From Primulina eburnea (taxonomy: Eukaryota; Streptophyta; Magnoliopsida; Lamiales; Gesneriaceae), in NCBI RefSeq assembly GCF_022965805.1, contig NC_133105.1, positions 5,084,001-5,148,000 of the forward strand: DNA of 64,000 nt. The letters run 5' to 3'. Below are positions 33,140 through 46,800 of this stretch, piece by piece. The first letter of the stretch is position 1, and each line of letters begins with the position of its first letter. The notes beneath the pieces are model-generated. The model was not told where the DNA came from. It did no database searches and worked only from the letters and a program-made list of their open reading frames with translations. The position numbers were made by a program, and so were the translations under genes.

Positions 33140-36100
33140 ATGCAGAGATTCCCGTGAGTAAACTTAAATTCACTTGCAAATAATGTACATCGCGTTTGTA
33201 TGTATGCGTCTTTTCATTTTATTTTGTATTGTTATCAACTTTTTTCATCAAACAGGTTGAGGGTCCCTTGGAAATCAATAGCAAATTCGTTGTCGGGATT
33301 GAGAGCACCTGAAATTGTAGGTCCCTTTTAATTTAACCTTTTGCTTGCGTAGGCTTGAAAATTTTGTTAAACAAGGTGCTGCTACTAGAGTTACTGACTT
33401 AATACTGGTTTTGGACGGAAGTTTCTGAGTTGGTATGAGGAACCCTTTAGTTCAAACTTGTTTGAATTTGTCAATCTGTTCAACCCCTTCCAATTATAAA
33501 AATGCAAACTTAAAGTTCTCATCGGTGCCTATTTTAAATTTGTTAATGAAATTGTTGGATTATATGAATCCTTATTAGTTTTTTTGTTTTATGTGGAATT
33601 TTTAGAAATTTGTTATCCCAACACTTCGAGTGGAGTATTCATTGTTGAGTCATGCTGAACTTGAATTTTTTTTGATAGGGTCGTAAGAATGGAGTTGGCT
33701 TTATGGAGACATGGAGATTTTATGGAAGTTCTGAAGGCAAGTGTTCCTTGCTCTAAATTTTTTAGATATGCATGTATTGCTTGTGGTTTTTATTTTTCAT
33801 CAATAAGAATCAATATATGTGCGTGATTATCACTGTGAAAAATGTGCAGCTGATACTATTTGGGAATAAACTAGAATTATATTAATGAGTAGAAACTAAC
33901 ACTATCAGATAACATTGCAAACTCGTAGAAATCTGTAATAATATTTCAGAAGCATCTAACATGACATAAATTTATTGAAGAAAAAGTTCTCATTGTCTAA
34001 AAGACTTGTTCAATGAAAATTCTTCTAATTATATAAATACACTACAAATATATTTTCGAAAACTGAATAATATGGAGCTTACTCGAGTAAGTTGAAGGGA
34101 ATTTGATTGACGAAGACCTTATGAACTATTTTATGGACGAGTTAGCATTTCTTGCTGGTTATCGCTTAACTTGATGCAAATAATTATCAAGCGAGGACTA
34201 ATGTTTCTTCCCTTATTGAAGCATTGTGATCTCTTGGAGCTTCCAATAGTAACTGTCACTTGCACAACATAAGATGCATGTACCCCATGTATTTTCCCGT
34301 GTGTGCCTGCGCTAACATAAAAAACATTGGCTCTAATTTTGCATAGGGTATATTTTAATTCTCACTATATAAAATAATTACAATAATTACTGACGAGGTA
34401 ATTGTTTTTTAAGGATATCGGAATGCTGAATCAGTTCGACCAATACAGGGGGAAATTGTTGATGCGCTATACTCAGGAGATAGAAATAGAGCTTCCCATC
34501 TCTTGTCAGAGCTTGGGGGTAGAAGCCATGCATTGCAAGCCCAGGATTTTATTTTAATACTTGAATACTGTGCTAAAAATCCTGACCCATTGGTAGGCTT
34601 TCTCCAGATTCCGTTTCTGGTGTATATCTTCCTGAATATTGGATTGTGATGTGCTTTGTCACTTTTCACAATTACATTACTTGATTAAGTACCAAATCCT
34701 GATGTCAGAGTAATCTTTGAAATTGTTTTTGGTTTTTAGGCTAGGGGGATTGCTACAGTCATTGGACATATTAATTAATGAAGATTCTTATGCTTTCTAC
34801 AGTTTGTGATGGAAACTTGGAAACTTATGGAGGAAAAGGATGTTGAATTTAGTGGTAGATGTTATTTTCTCACCATTCGAGCTCTCTGTAACGGTGGTTA
34901 TTTAGAAGAGGTAATTAGATACTCTACATTCTGTCTTTAATCTCATGTCAATGCTTGGGTTGCACATTGGCTCATATGATATGCTGTGTTTAGGGATTGT
35001 TTATCTCATTGGTATTGCATGACATATAATTATATTGTTCCCCGCATGTGTGTACCTCTAAGTTTGACAATTGATTAGGTACTTGAACCTAGAAAATAAC
35101 TTACAAAATACCTAAATATGTGATGGGGGAAATTTCAATCAAGCTTACTAGTTGCAAACCGTATAATTCTTCAAAATTGTAATGGACAACATTGATATCC
35201 GTGATCTTAATTCACACCTTTAATCGTTAATACTCCCTCAAATCGAACATTGATTGAACTTATAAACATTGAGCCTGAAGTCAAAAGTTTTCTTCAATAA
35301 TTTTGGAAACAATCTGTTTACATGGTGCGATTTGCATTCAGACCATAGTAGGGTATGGAGTGGGTATCAAGCTATCATAACATGTACATGGAAGTAAAAC
35401 ATGCTCTATCAACATACTTTGATCATGAAAATTTGGAGTAACTGAATGAATCAAATTAAAGAATACCTTGTTTAAAAATTTAAGTATACTGAAGCAAAAT
35501 TAAAGTGAAAATGAGAAGATATAGTGTGATGCGGCAATTTTTGTTACATGCATAGGAAATTTGCCCAAAGAGGTATATATATCATCATTAAGTCCAATCA
35601 TCACTTTTACATATGTACACTTGCAATGTTTGAAATGTATGATGGATTAAATCATGAAAATAATTCCATAAAGGGTGTAAATTGACCATGATTATAATTG
35701 ATTCTGTCTTCTTATCGTATTCCAGCGATTTAGTTTTTACATGGCATCTTGTAACTCCTACTATTCAAAATTCATATTTGCTGCAAATAATCTCATCATT
35801 TTCATCGTTGAAATGGATCTTCTTGGGGTACTTTCATCAGGCATTAAACGTTGTAAGCTTTCTAGAAGAGAATTCAGATGAAAAAGCAACACTACCCATG
35901 TACAACAATTTGTTGAAGGCCTGTGTTCAAACGCATAGCTTAAATTATGCTAATGAATGCTTGCGTTTGATGGAGCGCCAAGGGTTGGGTAAAAATGAGA
36001 TAACTTATGCTCTTCTTCTCAAGGTATGCCAAATGTTCCTTTATACACATGATTGTTGTTTGAGATTCCCCAAAAAATGTTACTGTACATGACGAAATGT

Positions 36101-39100
36101 CCATTGAGGAGTTACTGTTTCAAATTTAATTTGTTTTTTTCCATTTAATTGAAGAGTGTATTGTGTTTGTTCAGCATACACTGTTTGATCATAGGTAAAC
36201 GCTTATGTTAACCAGGGAAATCAGTGTTGTCAATAGATTTTGAACACAAACATGGTGTTTTTACCGAGTTTTCCGGGGTGTCTCAAATGAAGTTATTCAC
36301 GTGTAATTTTTTCTTTTTCTTGGGATGACCTTGTTCGCTTGGTATTTATGGGTCCCAGTGAATTTTCTATGGCACTGTGTTTTTTCCTTCTGTTTTGTGT
36401 AATTATCAGCTAGCTAGGTCCTCTTTTTCCTATATTGCCCATCTTACTTTTTTTGCTCGTCTTCCCTTGTTCTTTGTGTTGTTTCAATCTTGTGTTATGC
36501 TGCATAATGTCATGGAGTATTATTTTACTTGTTAATTGGCACAAAACTCCCTCCGATCTGAATAATTTTTCAGCTTGCAGTCTTGCAGGAGGACATCTCC
36601 TCTGTTAAATTTTTTTTGAAGGAGTGTGTCAACTTCTATTCTCTGAGCATTTTAACCCTTCGAAGGTTTATATGGACCTTCACAAGGTTGAGAGATTTGG
36701 AATCTGCTTGTGCAGCCTTACAGCAAATGGTTGCAGTTGCTTTTCAGGATTATCCCGTCATCACTAAAACTGCTGAAGGAAAGTTGTATAATTCGAGATT
36801 GGATATTCCTATGCCTATCTGTGACAAGTTGATTTTGAGTAGACGTAGCCATAATAATGATATTGTTCCGCCTTCTGATGCTGAATATTGCGAGGAAGAG
36901 GACTCCGGTAAGACTGAATGGTGGGCTAAAATTGGCGTGGATGGTGAAGAAGTCAGAGATGGTGGACCAAGTGTTTTGCAGAAGCCTATTTCTAAACAAG
37001 TTAAGAAGTTGTTGAGGTGGTCCTTCAATAACATTATTGCAACTTGTGCTAGCATGCAAAATCTCATGTTGGCTGAGAAATTGATGTCACAGGTATGGCA
37101 AATTTGTCATTTCTAATCTATGGCTCTTTTGTATCCTTGATTCGGTAAAGCGTTTCCTAAGAAGGAAAGTGGGAGGAAAGAAATTATTAACTTCTGCATG
37201 CCGATAACTACTTTAGTACTGATTTTAATTTCCTCGAATGAGTGATTTCTTAAATTTCTTTTCGCTGAAAGTTTTGATGATGGTAGTGGTGAAAGAACTA
37301 GCATGTACTCCCAAACACATGGAAATATGAGACAACAGATTGTGGCTGTTTCAGATCTTGTAACGAGTTTGCCTGAGCCATTTGTTGATCATGGATCTAT
37401 TCCCTGTGTACTGTGTAGTATGAGGTACTGACTTCTTAAGACAAAAGTTGTTGCAGTGATCAAGATGTGACTATCATAACCCTGATGCTTGGGGAGAAAC
37501 AAAAATAATAGAAGAGTTCTGTGCGAGGGAACAAAATGAACGACAATATATAAATTACATAAATTCTTGGTGTCCTTTTGACAGATGCAAAGTCTTGGCT
37601 TGGAACTGTCATGCAATACCTATGATGGCTTCATAAGAGCTCTGATTTCTGTGAAAGGTTTTCGTGATGGCATGGAAGTGGTAATATATGACCTCCATTT
37701 TGTAGATATTTCCAGGGCCCTTTTCTTTGAATTTATAATGATAATTCCCTGCATCGCTCATCTGTTTGCAGCTAAAAGTCATGCAACAGAAAAATATGAG
37801 GCCTTATGATTCAACTCTTGCAGCCATATCAACAAGCTGTAGTAGGGGTTTAGAACTGGATTTGGCTGAGATGTTTTTGAATCAAATGTCACAATGCCCT
37901 TCTACTTATCCTTATAATGCTTTCCTTGAAGCATGTGATACTCTAGTAAGTAAGCAATAACTCTTTATATGAATCAGTTATAAACGATTCATTCACTGTT
38001 TAGTTGAAGTTATTCCACATTTTCCCTGCATATTAGCATTGATAATCAGTTGGGATGTTTTTGAATATTGAGGAATCTTGGGAGCTGAATCTGACATTTG
38101 AGAGATTATCGGAAATCATTTTTATTACTTTTCTCAAGATGCACATTAATATCTTATATATATATTTCAGGTGCATCTCATTTACATCTTATGCTTATTC
38201 ATATTGAGATCTTATGCTTATTGTTTGGGTGCATATGCCATGGAATTAACTAAAATGAAATGTGAATGCCTCATACTGCATGTTCTTAATAATGTTGTAG
38301 GACCAACCGGAACGTGCTCTTCAAGTAATTGCTAAAATGAGAAGATTGAATATTCTGCCTGATATCAAGACCTACGAACTGCTGTTTTCATTATTTGGCA
38401 ACGTCAATGCACCTTATGAAGACGGAAATATGTTGTCACAAGTTGCTGTTGCTAAAAGAATATATGCCATTGAAATGGATATGATAAGGCATGGCATCCC
38501 GCACAATCATCTATCAATGCAAAACCTTGTAAGTCTACAGCAGTAGCAGTTAACTCAGATCTATTTCAAACCTGACATCTGAAACAGGGGTGCAAGTTTT
38601 GTCCTCGTTGATAGTTTGCATGTGATTTTTAAAATAGACGCATAACCCGATAAACTTATAGATGAATTCATTTATTTGACTGCCTGCACACTATTCTCCT
38701 GCTAGTTCACCTGTTTCTTAAATCTTAAATATTGATGGTCCTGTGAGGAATGGCTCTGAACACTTTTCTTGGTTAACCATGTTCATTTAGTTTTTAATTA
38801 TGAATTAATAACTCAGAGCAAAAAAAAACATTTCATCAAGTGAACTATTGCATTGGAATCTAGAGGATAGCTTTTGATCTGAATTGCACAAATGGAATTT
38901 GCATGCCATTTACTCCTCAGTCCTTCCTGGTTTTTGGCAGCTGAAAGCCCTTGGAACTGAGGGAATGATGAAGGAGCTTATTCAGTACTTACATGTTGCT
39001 GAAAACAAGTTTTCTCATGGAAGCACTTACGTAGGGATACCCATTTATAACACTGTTTTGCATGGACTTGTTGAGGCTAAAGAAGTAAGTAGCTTTTAGT

Positions 39101-40905
39101 ATATGCTGACCTTATTTTAAAACTAGTTATGCATTCTCACATGACATATAATTGACGATAAATTTGTGTTCTGTTAAGAGTGGTGTTGCAATTGAGATAT
39201 TCAGGAGTATGATTTCATGTGGATACTCGGTGGATGCAGCCACTTACGATATCATGATTGATTGCTGTAGTAATATAAGATGTTACAAATCGGCTTGCGG
39301 AATGGTTTCTATGATGATCCGTGGTGGGTTCTGTCCAAATGCAGTTACTTATACTGCTCTCATAAAGGTATTCTCTTAGGTTCCCATTCTTTTTGCTAAG
39401 TTTAAATCACTTTGTGATTTGGAAAAAAGTTCATTTTGTTGCAAAAGTATTAGACTTGTGGATTCTAAGTATGATATGACGCTACATCGATTTAAATATA
39501 AAACAATTCTCTGTGGTGCCTCCCACACATTTTGACTTTCATAATAAGTGGTTTCAACATGGTATTTGTGCTATAGGTTAGAGGCTCAAGACTACCCTAT
39601 ATATTTTATGAAGTTGGTCTTGAGTTGTGTTTTTTGTGCCGAACTCCCAGCCTACTTATAGGTGTATGTTTTCGATATTAGTTTGAGGAATTATATTCCT
39701 TGATCTCTGGCTTACTTGGTTAAGTATAAAACTAGTTTCTGATGTCCCCAATGAGCTCGGACATTTGGGAAAACGGTTTCAATAGAATTCCTGATCATTG
39801 TTTTGCCGGAATAATCTGTAGATAGGTAGGTGTCTTCCACTACTGTTTTCTTGTTGTTAAAAGTTGGGAATATTTTAACAATCACACATCCAGGCCTCTC
39901 AGAGTGACAGTAACTCTAGTTTTAGCTCTTTTTTTATATTTTGTTTTTAACTACGTGCTGGCTCACCTTTAAGCAACAGATTCTGTCATGGACACTTCAT
40001 GACCAATTCGGTTAATTTGCAGTTATATTCAGTAATCCAACATCTGGCATCCTTCTACTAGACTTTCCTATTGTTCCACCATCACATGTCTCTGAGTAGC
40101 AACAGAATTATGTAAGATGACAAATTTTATTAAATTATCATTTTTTTCAGAACTTGTTGAAATTTGATCGCTTCGATGAGGTGATTAAATTACTAGAACA
40201 GTGCAGCTCAGACGGGATTCAACCTGATCTAGTGTTGTATAACACCATTCTTCATGGAGCAAGTGATAAGGTAACGAAGTGTTTGAGATATCATAGGAAT
40301 TCACAAGTTGTAAAACTCAAAATATTTAGTGTTGGAAGTAGAGCTTTGAGGGGTTCTGTAAGTTGTGAGCTGGAGTTGGATATCTTGTACCTTGCTAGTG
40401 AATAAGTCAGACGTCATCATGGATTTCAGACCATGCTAGCTCGAAAATTTTCTTTTTATTTTATATTTTACTGACTGTATGTTCCATGTGTGAATGAAAT
40501 ATTCAGGGACGACTTGATGTGATCGAGTTCATCATTGAAAGAATGCATCAAGAGAAGATCCAACCTGATCCATCAACCTGTACTCATGTTTTCTCTGCAT
40601 ATGTAGACAAAGGCTTCTGTATCACTGCCATGGAAGCATTACAAGTTTTAAGTTTGAGAATGATATCTTTAGAGGATGATATTCTTGAAGAGAACAGGCT
40701 TGAGTATGAGGATCTAATTTTTAGGGAGGACTTGGAGGCCGAGTCACAGATTATTGAGATTTTCAAAGATTCTACAAATCTTGCTGTTGCCTTACTGTAC
40801 TTGAGATGGTGTGCCATTTCTTCATTTCCAATAGCTTGGCTACCAAGTCAAAGTCCCTGGGCAAAAAGGCTTTCGACTGATAATGCTTTTAGATGGAGTG
40901 GCTAA
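33140..40905 (+). CDS. Organelle-type pentatricopeptide repeat protein (At1g76280-like)
   Basis: Fourteen coding exons: 33140-33153, 33256-33316, 33679-33736, 34414-34592, 34803-34910, 35841-36023, 36574-37092, 37585-37680, 37772-37945, 38301-38528, 38941-39084, 39179-39367, 40151-40270, 40507-40905; 823 residues with perfect phase. The first exon codes only MQRFP; the next gives LRVPWKSIANSLSGLRAPEI, an Arg/Ser-rich presumed organelle-targeting peptide. PPR-like repeats are loose (YNNLLKACVQTHSLNYANEC, TYDIMIDCCSNIRCYKSACG, PNAVTYTALIK, QPDLVLYNTILHG) and an acidic insert (EYCEEEDSG) lies mid-protein. The third intron has a GC donor (GAAG|GCAAGT at 33737). Many introns are unusual for a PPR gene, most of which have none. 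Targeting (mitochondrion or plastid) and RNA substrate are unknown. The At1g76280 resemblance is from memory. Confidence 0.88.
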
Positions 40906-41677
40906 TGTACCAATGAGTGTATACCTCAAGAAAAACATGTGACCCGGCTAGAATCTGTATATTTACTTCAGTTCTAACCACGCAAATCAACCCACTCCAC
41001 AGTTCCTCGATCCGGCACGCAAATCTGCAATCCATGGAAGAGACCAATGAGATTGGATTGCGCTGAGTATTTAGAGCTTGATTCATTCTATCATTTGATC
41101 AGACTCAAGATATCTCCAATGAGAGGAAAAGTCCAACGAGGATTTTAAGGCTCATTGATGTTCATACGGACTTGGGTTTCATCAGTTTGTTTGCTAGATG
41201 ACATTACTAGGGTGAAGTATCAAAGTTTCAAATGAGAAACATCTTCATTTTTTTTTTTTTTTGGTGATTTTTGAGACGAAGTTTTACTTTTTAACATGTA
41301 GTAAAACTGAACAATGTCGAGCAACAGCCATGAGCCACAATATTTGAAATTTATAACTTTGCTATTTGTTTACGTTTAGCTAAATTTTCGAATTCAATAA
41401 TCACGAAATCTACTACGTGTTTTTTTATACATGAAGCGATATTTGACGACGACAATATGATAAAATATAAAACTCCAACTGGTATCTTGAAACTCGGTGC
41501 AAATCTGTTTGACTCGGGCCGGCATGTGAAATCTTCGTTAAAGATGATGTGACAACTCCATTGGGATTGTCGCAGATCTCATCTCGTTCAATCGAAATAT
41601 CTCAACTTGTTATCTCATGTCATGTATTATGGTGTGAACCCTCGCTCCCCAGGTGCGGTATGTTTTATCTGACCGTC

Positions 41678-41832
41678 GGCAAAAATTTGTATGAGATGGA
41701 CTCACGGATCGTATTTATGAGATGTATCTGTTATTGGGATCATCTATAAAAAAAATATTATTTTTTATGTTAAAAATATTATTTTTTATTGTAGATATCG
41801 ATAAGATTGATCCTCATATGAAGATCCACTCC
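41678..41832 (+). mobile_element. GTGAGACGG-family short repeat, copy 14 (3' deletion)
   Basis: Forward copy starting GGCAAAAATTTGTATGAGAT. It is collinear through ATCGATAAGATTGATC, then lacks most of the right arm and ends near ATCCACTCC. Confidence 0.7.
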
Positions 41833-42014
41833 CAATAGAGTATAGTTATTGTCGTCCAAATATGTAAGTAATAATTCGAGATAATAATTACATTATAATA
41901 AAAATATAAAATAGTAAAATATTATGTAATATTTCCAAACCTTCCACCCATCATCGATAATAATTATCTTCTCTCATATTAAACAAATCTCCTAAATTAA
42001 TCTACAAATATAAA

Positions 42015-42198
42015 AGAGTACGTCTCTTGTGAGACGATATCACGAATTTTTATATGTGAGACGAGTCAATCATACCAAAATTCACAATAAAAAATAATAC
42101 TCTTAACATTAAAAATAATATTTTTTCATAGATGACCTAAATAAGAGATCTGTCTCACAAAATACGATCCATAAGATCGTCTCACACAAATTTTTACC
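42015..42198 (-). mobile_element. GTGAGACGG-family short repeat, copy 15
   Basis: Full-length reverse copy (AGAGTACGTCTCTTGTGAGA to CACAAATTTTTACC), 184 bp. Confidence 0.82.
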
Positions 42199-42373
42199 GA
42201 TACCACCATGCAATTAAATAAGGGATCGGTTGTTGAAGAGTTCGTAGCCCATGTTGGAACGCAGCGTGAATAAAGGTATAATTATATAATCCACACATGC
42301 ATACGTACAGACGTATAGTCAATCATCGAGTGCATGTGTCTTACGTATCTTTTACGTAGGATCCACACATATG

Positions 42374-42374
42374 T

Positions 42375-42428
<54 letters not shown>
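42374..42428. repeat. (TA)n microsatellite
   Basis: TA run of about 55 bp with one interruption near its start. The Tyr/Ile-repeat open frame across it is an artefact. Confidence 0.9.
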
Positions 42429-42434
<6 letters not shown>

Positions 42435-43235
42435 TTGTACTCATTATTTATTTATTTTAATACTTTTTTTGCTCCCAATTACGTTCATTTTTTTGAACTT
42501 ATTATTTTTTGAGAGATTAATTTATAGATAAAAAAAACTAATAATAAACAGTATTCTAGAAGGATACGTCCCCCATTTTTAGAACTGCTTAGGAGGCCGC
42601 TTAATTTAATATATATAAATTTTTTATTTTATTTAAATTTTAATTTTTTAAGAAAAATTGTTCGACAGATTTTTCTATAAATTTGCATCGGATAAAAATA
42701 AGTAATATGCAATTGATTTTGAGTTTGAATATGATATAATATGAATTATTAAAAAAATATGTAGATGAACAAGAAGAATTAGATATTTAGATTAAAAAAC
42801 CGTCTAAGCAGCCGTCTAAACACTAAGCGATGGATGATAGCTCGTTTACCATCTAATTCTTTGTAGAACATTGATAATAAGACGTGATTTAAGCTCATAT
42901 ATATGAGATAATTAAAGATAAAATGATATAATTAAATATAGTAAAGATATTATCAGGTAAATTTTTCTCCAGATGTTATTGCTTGCTAGGCTAGGCTACA
43001 TCGTGTTAAAAACATTTGGTTGGGATTTGAATAGTTTAATCTTCAACGATGCACAAAAAATAAAATCAATCTTGAATGAATATAAAAACAATGCATGTTT
43101 CCTAAAAAAATAAAATAATGCATGTTTTGCCGACACGAAATAAGATAAGTTTTGAATTATTTAATTTTATTTTTTTCAAAAAAACCGACAAAAAAAAGTA
43201 AAAGTAAAAGATTCCTGTTGTCACCAAAGGTAAAA

Positions 43236-43417
43236 GATAAAAACTCGTGTGAGACAATTTTACGTGTCGTATGTTGTGAGAAAAATTTTTTATTTGGGCC
43301 ATCCATGAAAAATTATTATTTTTTACGCTAAAAATATTATTTTATATTGTGAATATCGATAGGATTGATCCGTCTCAAGATAAAGATTCGCGATATCGTC
43401 TCATAATAGACTTACTA
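43236..43417 (+). mobile_element. GTGAGACGG-family short repeat, copy 16
   Basis: Forward full-length but diverged copy, from GATAAAAACTCGTGTGAGAC to ATAGACTTACTA. Confidence 0.75.
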
Positions 43418-43847
43418 ATGACAAAATATATATAATTTATATCCCATCAAAAAATTAAAAAAAAAAGTCGAAGTCAAAAAATCAAAAAGGGGAAAAAACA
43501 AGAATATGGTTCATTACTTGATTGATCTTCAAAGTCCTATCCAATCCCAAACAAAGCCCTAACATTCATTTATGCGCAAATCACTCGAATTGAATCTCGT
43601 TAAATCCTGAAGATCTTACTGGAGATGCTTCCTGTGAATTCCCAATTGTCGATGTAAATAATGAATTACCATTCCAGCTTCCCCAATCCTCTGTTCTCTT
43701 TTGTAAAATAATTCAAACATTGCCACCACAAATTTGAAGTTAAAAAAATCAACTTCGTTCCCTGCATTCCCCCCCTGAACCACAACATTTCTCTCCTTTT
43801 TCTGGGTTGTTATCCGTTCCCCTACCGGTCGCCGGCCGTTGTTATAC

Positions 43848-46800
43848 ATGGCCATTCCTCGGCGGCGCCACCAGTTCCGCCGCCGCATGATCCCGGCCAT
43901 CTGTGCCATTTCCGCTGCTCTGCTAATCCTATTTGGTTTCCTCTCTTTTCTCACTCCCTCTCCTACCGGCGATGATCACCTCCGCCGCACGATGGTATCC
44001 ATATTTTTTTCCAAAAGGATTGTTTTTGTTGATTAGATAATGCTGTTGTTGAATTGGTGGTGTCATTTGTTTGCTGTTTTAGATGGATGTTGAGATTGGC
44101 GATGGAAATAGAGCCACGCCAGAGTTTGGTGTCCTGGTAAGGGTTTTATTTGCGCGCTTTAGAATATGGCTGGGATCAAGAGTTTTTATACTGAATGTGA
44201 TTTGTGTTGGGTAATGAAATGTAGAACAGTGTGGGAGTGCATGATCGTGATCTTTGGAGCTCTAAAAATGCGAAGTTTTACCATGGGTGCAGCACTGCCA
44301 GCAACAAATTTGCAAGTGTGTAAATTCGTGCAGCATATTCATTTTATGTGACTTCCTTTTGATATGTTGGTGTTATTTTTTGATTTAGAATTTGTTTCTG
44401 GTTCCTGCGTTTCATGTTGCTATATTTGCTGAACATTGCTTAAATATCATGGTTTAATTAACAGAAGCAGCTGCTGTTACAAAACCCAATCGATACTTGG
44501 CAATTGCAACAAGTGGTGGTCTAAACCAGCAAAGAACTGGGGTATTAAATGCATGAATTCTCACTTTTGTTTTTCTTTTTGTCATGGATCGTGAAGGATT
44601 TTTATTTGTAATTATTGGTCAAGCTTTTCTGAAGAACGAGTTATTATTTTCACCCTTTACTTGTGTCAATTAATGGAAGAGAAGTATTAGGAATTGTGTT
44701 GAATTGGAACCAAGGACTTGGTGTGTTTTTATTGACACTTTATGGAAGATGTATTAATCATAATCTTGTCATCGTTAATTGCCCTTGGGTATTTGTGAAA
44801 TACATGTAATTTTTTGTGACGTAGAGAATATGAATCACATTCTCTCTCTCTCTCTGAACTTACGGTTTTATAATATAATAATAATTTAAAACATAATTTA
44901 TGTTATGCCAGTTTCCTCTGTCCTAATCGTAAACATTAAGTTCAGTTGAGAAAGATGGTGACATGCATGGTGGTAAAAGCTTAATTAGCTTTGCACGATG
45001 GATTTAGAACTTGCCTTTAGGATCTGAAGTTTGTCCTTATTGTGAATTCTTTGCAGATAACTGATGCTGTTGTTGCTGCTCGCATCTTGAACGCAACCCT
45101 CGTCGTCCCAAAATTGGACAAAAAGTCTTTCTGGAAGGACGATAGGTATTTCCTTTAAAGTGCATTTGAGTAGCTCTTACACTTTTGTTGCTTCCTTCTA
45201 GGTTTTCAATGTTACTTTCTTATGCAGCAACTTTTCAGATATCTTCAACGTTGATTGGTTTATATCATATCTAGCAAAAGATGTTAAAATCATAAAAGAG
45301 CTCCCCAGAAGAAAGCGTGTTCAGAATCCATATACTATGCGTGTTCCAAGAAAATGCAATGAACGTTGCTATGTTAACCGTTTATTACCAGTACTTGTAA
45401 AGAAACATGTGAGTTGACTCGTGAAAATTGTTATCCTTACATTGTATACCTTTTCTCTATCGTATACTTCTTTCGACAGATGGAGACAATAAAAGTGAAT
45501 TTGTTACTCTGTGGAATCATATTATTAGTTGCAATTTGCAGTTTGTCTTGCATATGTTTTTCTTGATTTGGTTAGAGTTCATGTATCAATTCAGCCAAGC
45601 ATGCCAAGATGAACACCTACCTTTTTAAATGTTGTCTTGTGATAGCTTTTAGGATACATGTAATATATGACCTATATAACTTGATCAATTTCTTCATACT
45701 TTGACTGGCCCTAGTTCTGCATGTAATGATTTACTGAAACACTCGAAAACAAATTGTGGCTGCTTGTTGGGTTGTGTTTAGCCTCATGTTTTCTCAAGCC
45801 AGTAACGATGATGCCATTCTCCACTTTTTTCTATTTAGCTTGCTGTTACCCAGAAAATTATTTAATGGAATTATTTTTGTTACAGGCTGTCCAGCTGACC
45901 AAATTCGACTATAGACTTTCAAATAGGTTGGATGTGGACCTACAAAAGCTTAGGTGCAGAGTCAACTATCATGCTCTGAAGTTCACAGACCCCATTCTTG
46001 GTATGGGTGCTAAATTGGTGCAGAGAATGAGAGTGAGGAGCAAGCACTACGTAGCTCTTCATTTAAGGTGCCTAAATGATGTTTGGGTGAATGGTTTTTC
46101 GATTTTGAACTTATTCCTTTACTTCCCTTTCAGATCTTTCATCAGCATGGTATTTTGATTACCTATAATATAATATATTTCTTTAGATACCTCACTTGAT
46201 CTTTTTGTAATTACAATTATACCTCTTGATTTTTGGGTTTTCTACTTTTGCATTCAGGTCATGTTTGGTATGGTTGAATGAAATAAGATAGGAATTGAAT
46301 AAATTTTGGAATGGAATACAATTAATTCCTATGATTGACATAAGAAAAAATGGAATGGAATACAATTATTTTTAATAATCAAATCATATTATATAAAAAA
46401 TAGTTAGATAATAATTATTCTATATTATTTCATATCACTTATCATCATCATTATTTATTTTATTATAATTTTTATTAAATAATTATTATTAATATTTTAT
46501 TTGGTATATCATTATTATAGTTTTATTATTTTTACTCAAAATATTAATTATTATTATTAATATTATATTATTACTATCATTATCTATGATTATATTAATA
46601 TATGTTGTTATTATTGTTGAATTAATTATTAATCATATTTAATTATTATTATCGTTGTTTTACCATGTTATTATTAAATGGTAATTATTATTATTATTTT
46701 ATTTATTTATTAAATATAATTATTATGGAAAAAACTAGTATGAAACGGTCTCACGAGTCGTATTTTGTGAGACGGATCTGTTATTTGAGTCATCCATGAA

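Larger units (their letters stand above)
40906..43847. other. Repeat-rich intergenic region
   Basis: 3' flank of the PPR gene, then AT-rich DNA with short-repeat copies at 41678-41832, 42015-42198 and 43236-43417 and a (TA)n run at 42374-42428. 43500-43847 is the 5' flank and UTR of the O-fucosyltransferase gene. No extra gene. Confidence 0.55.

Noticed and set aside
42334..42531. Open frame with Tyr/Ile repeats
   Set aside because: Translation of a (TA)n microsatellite.
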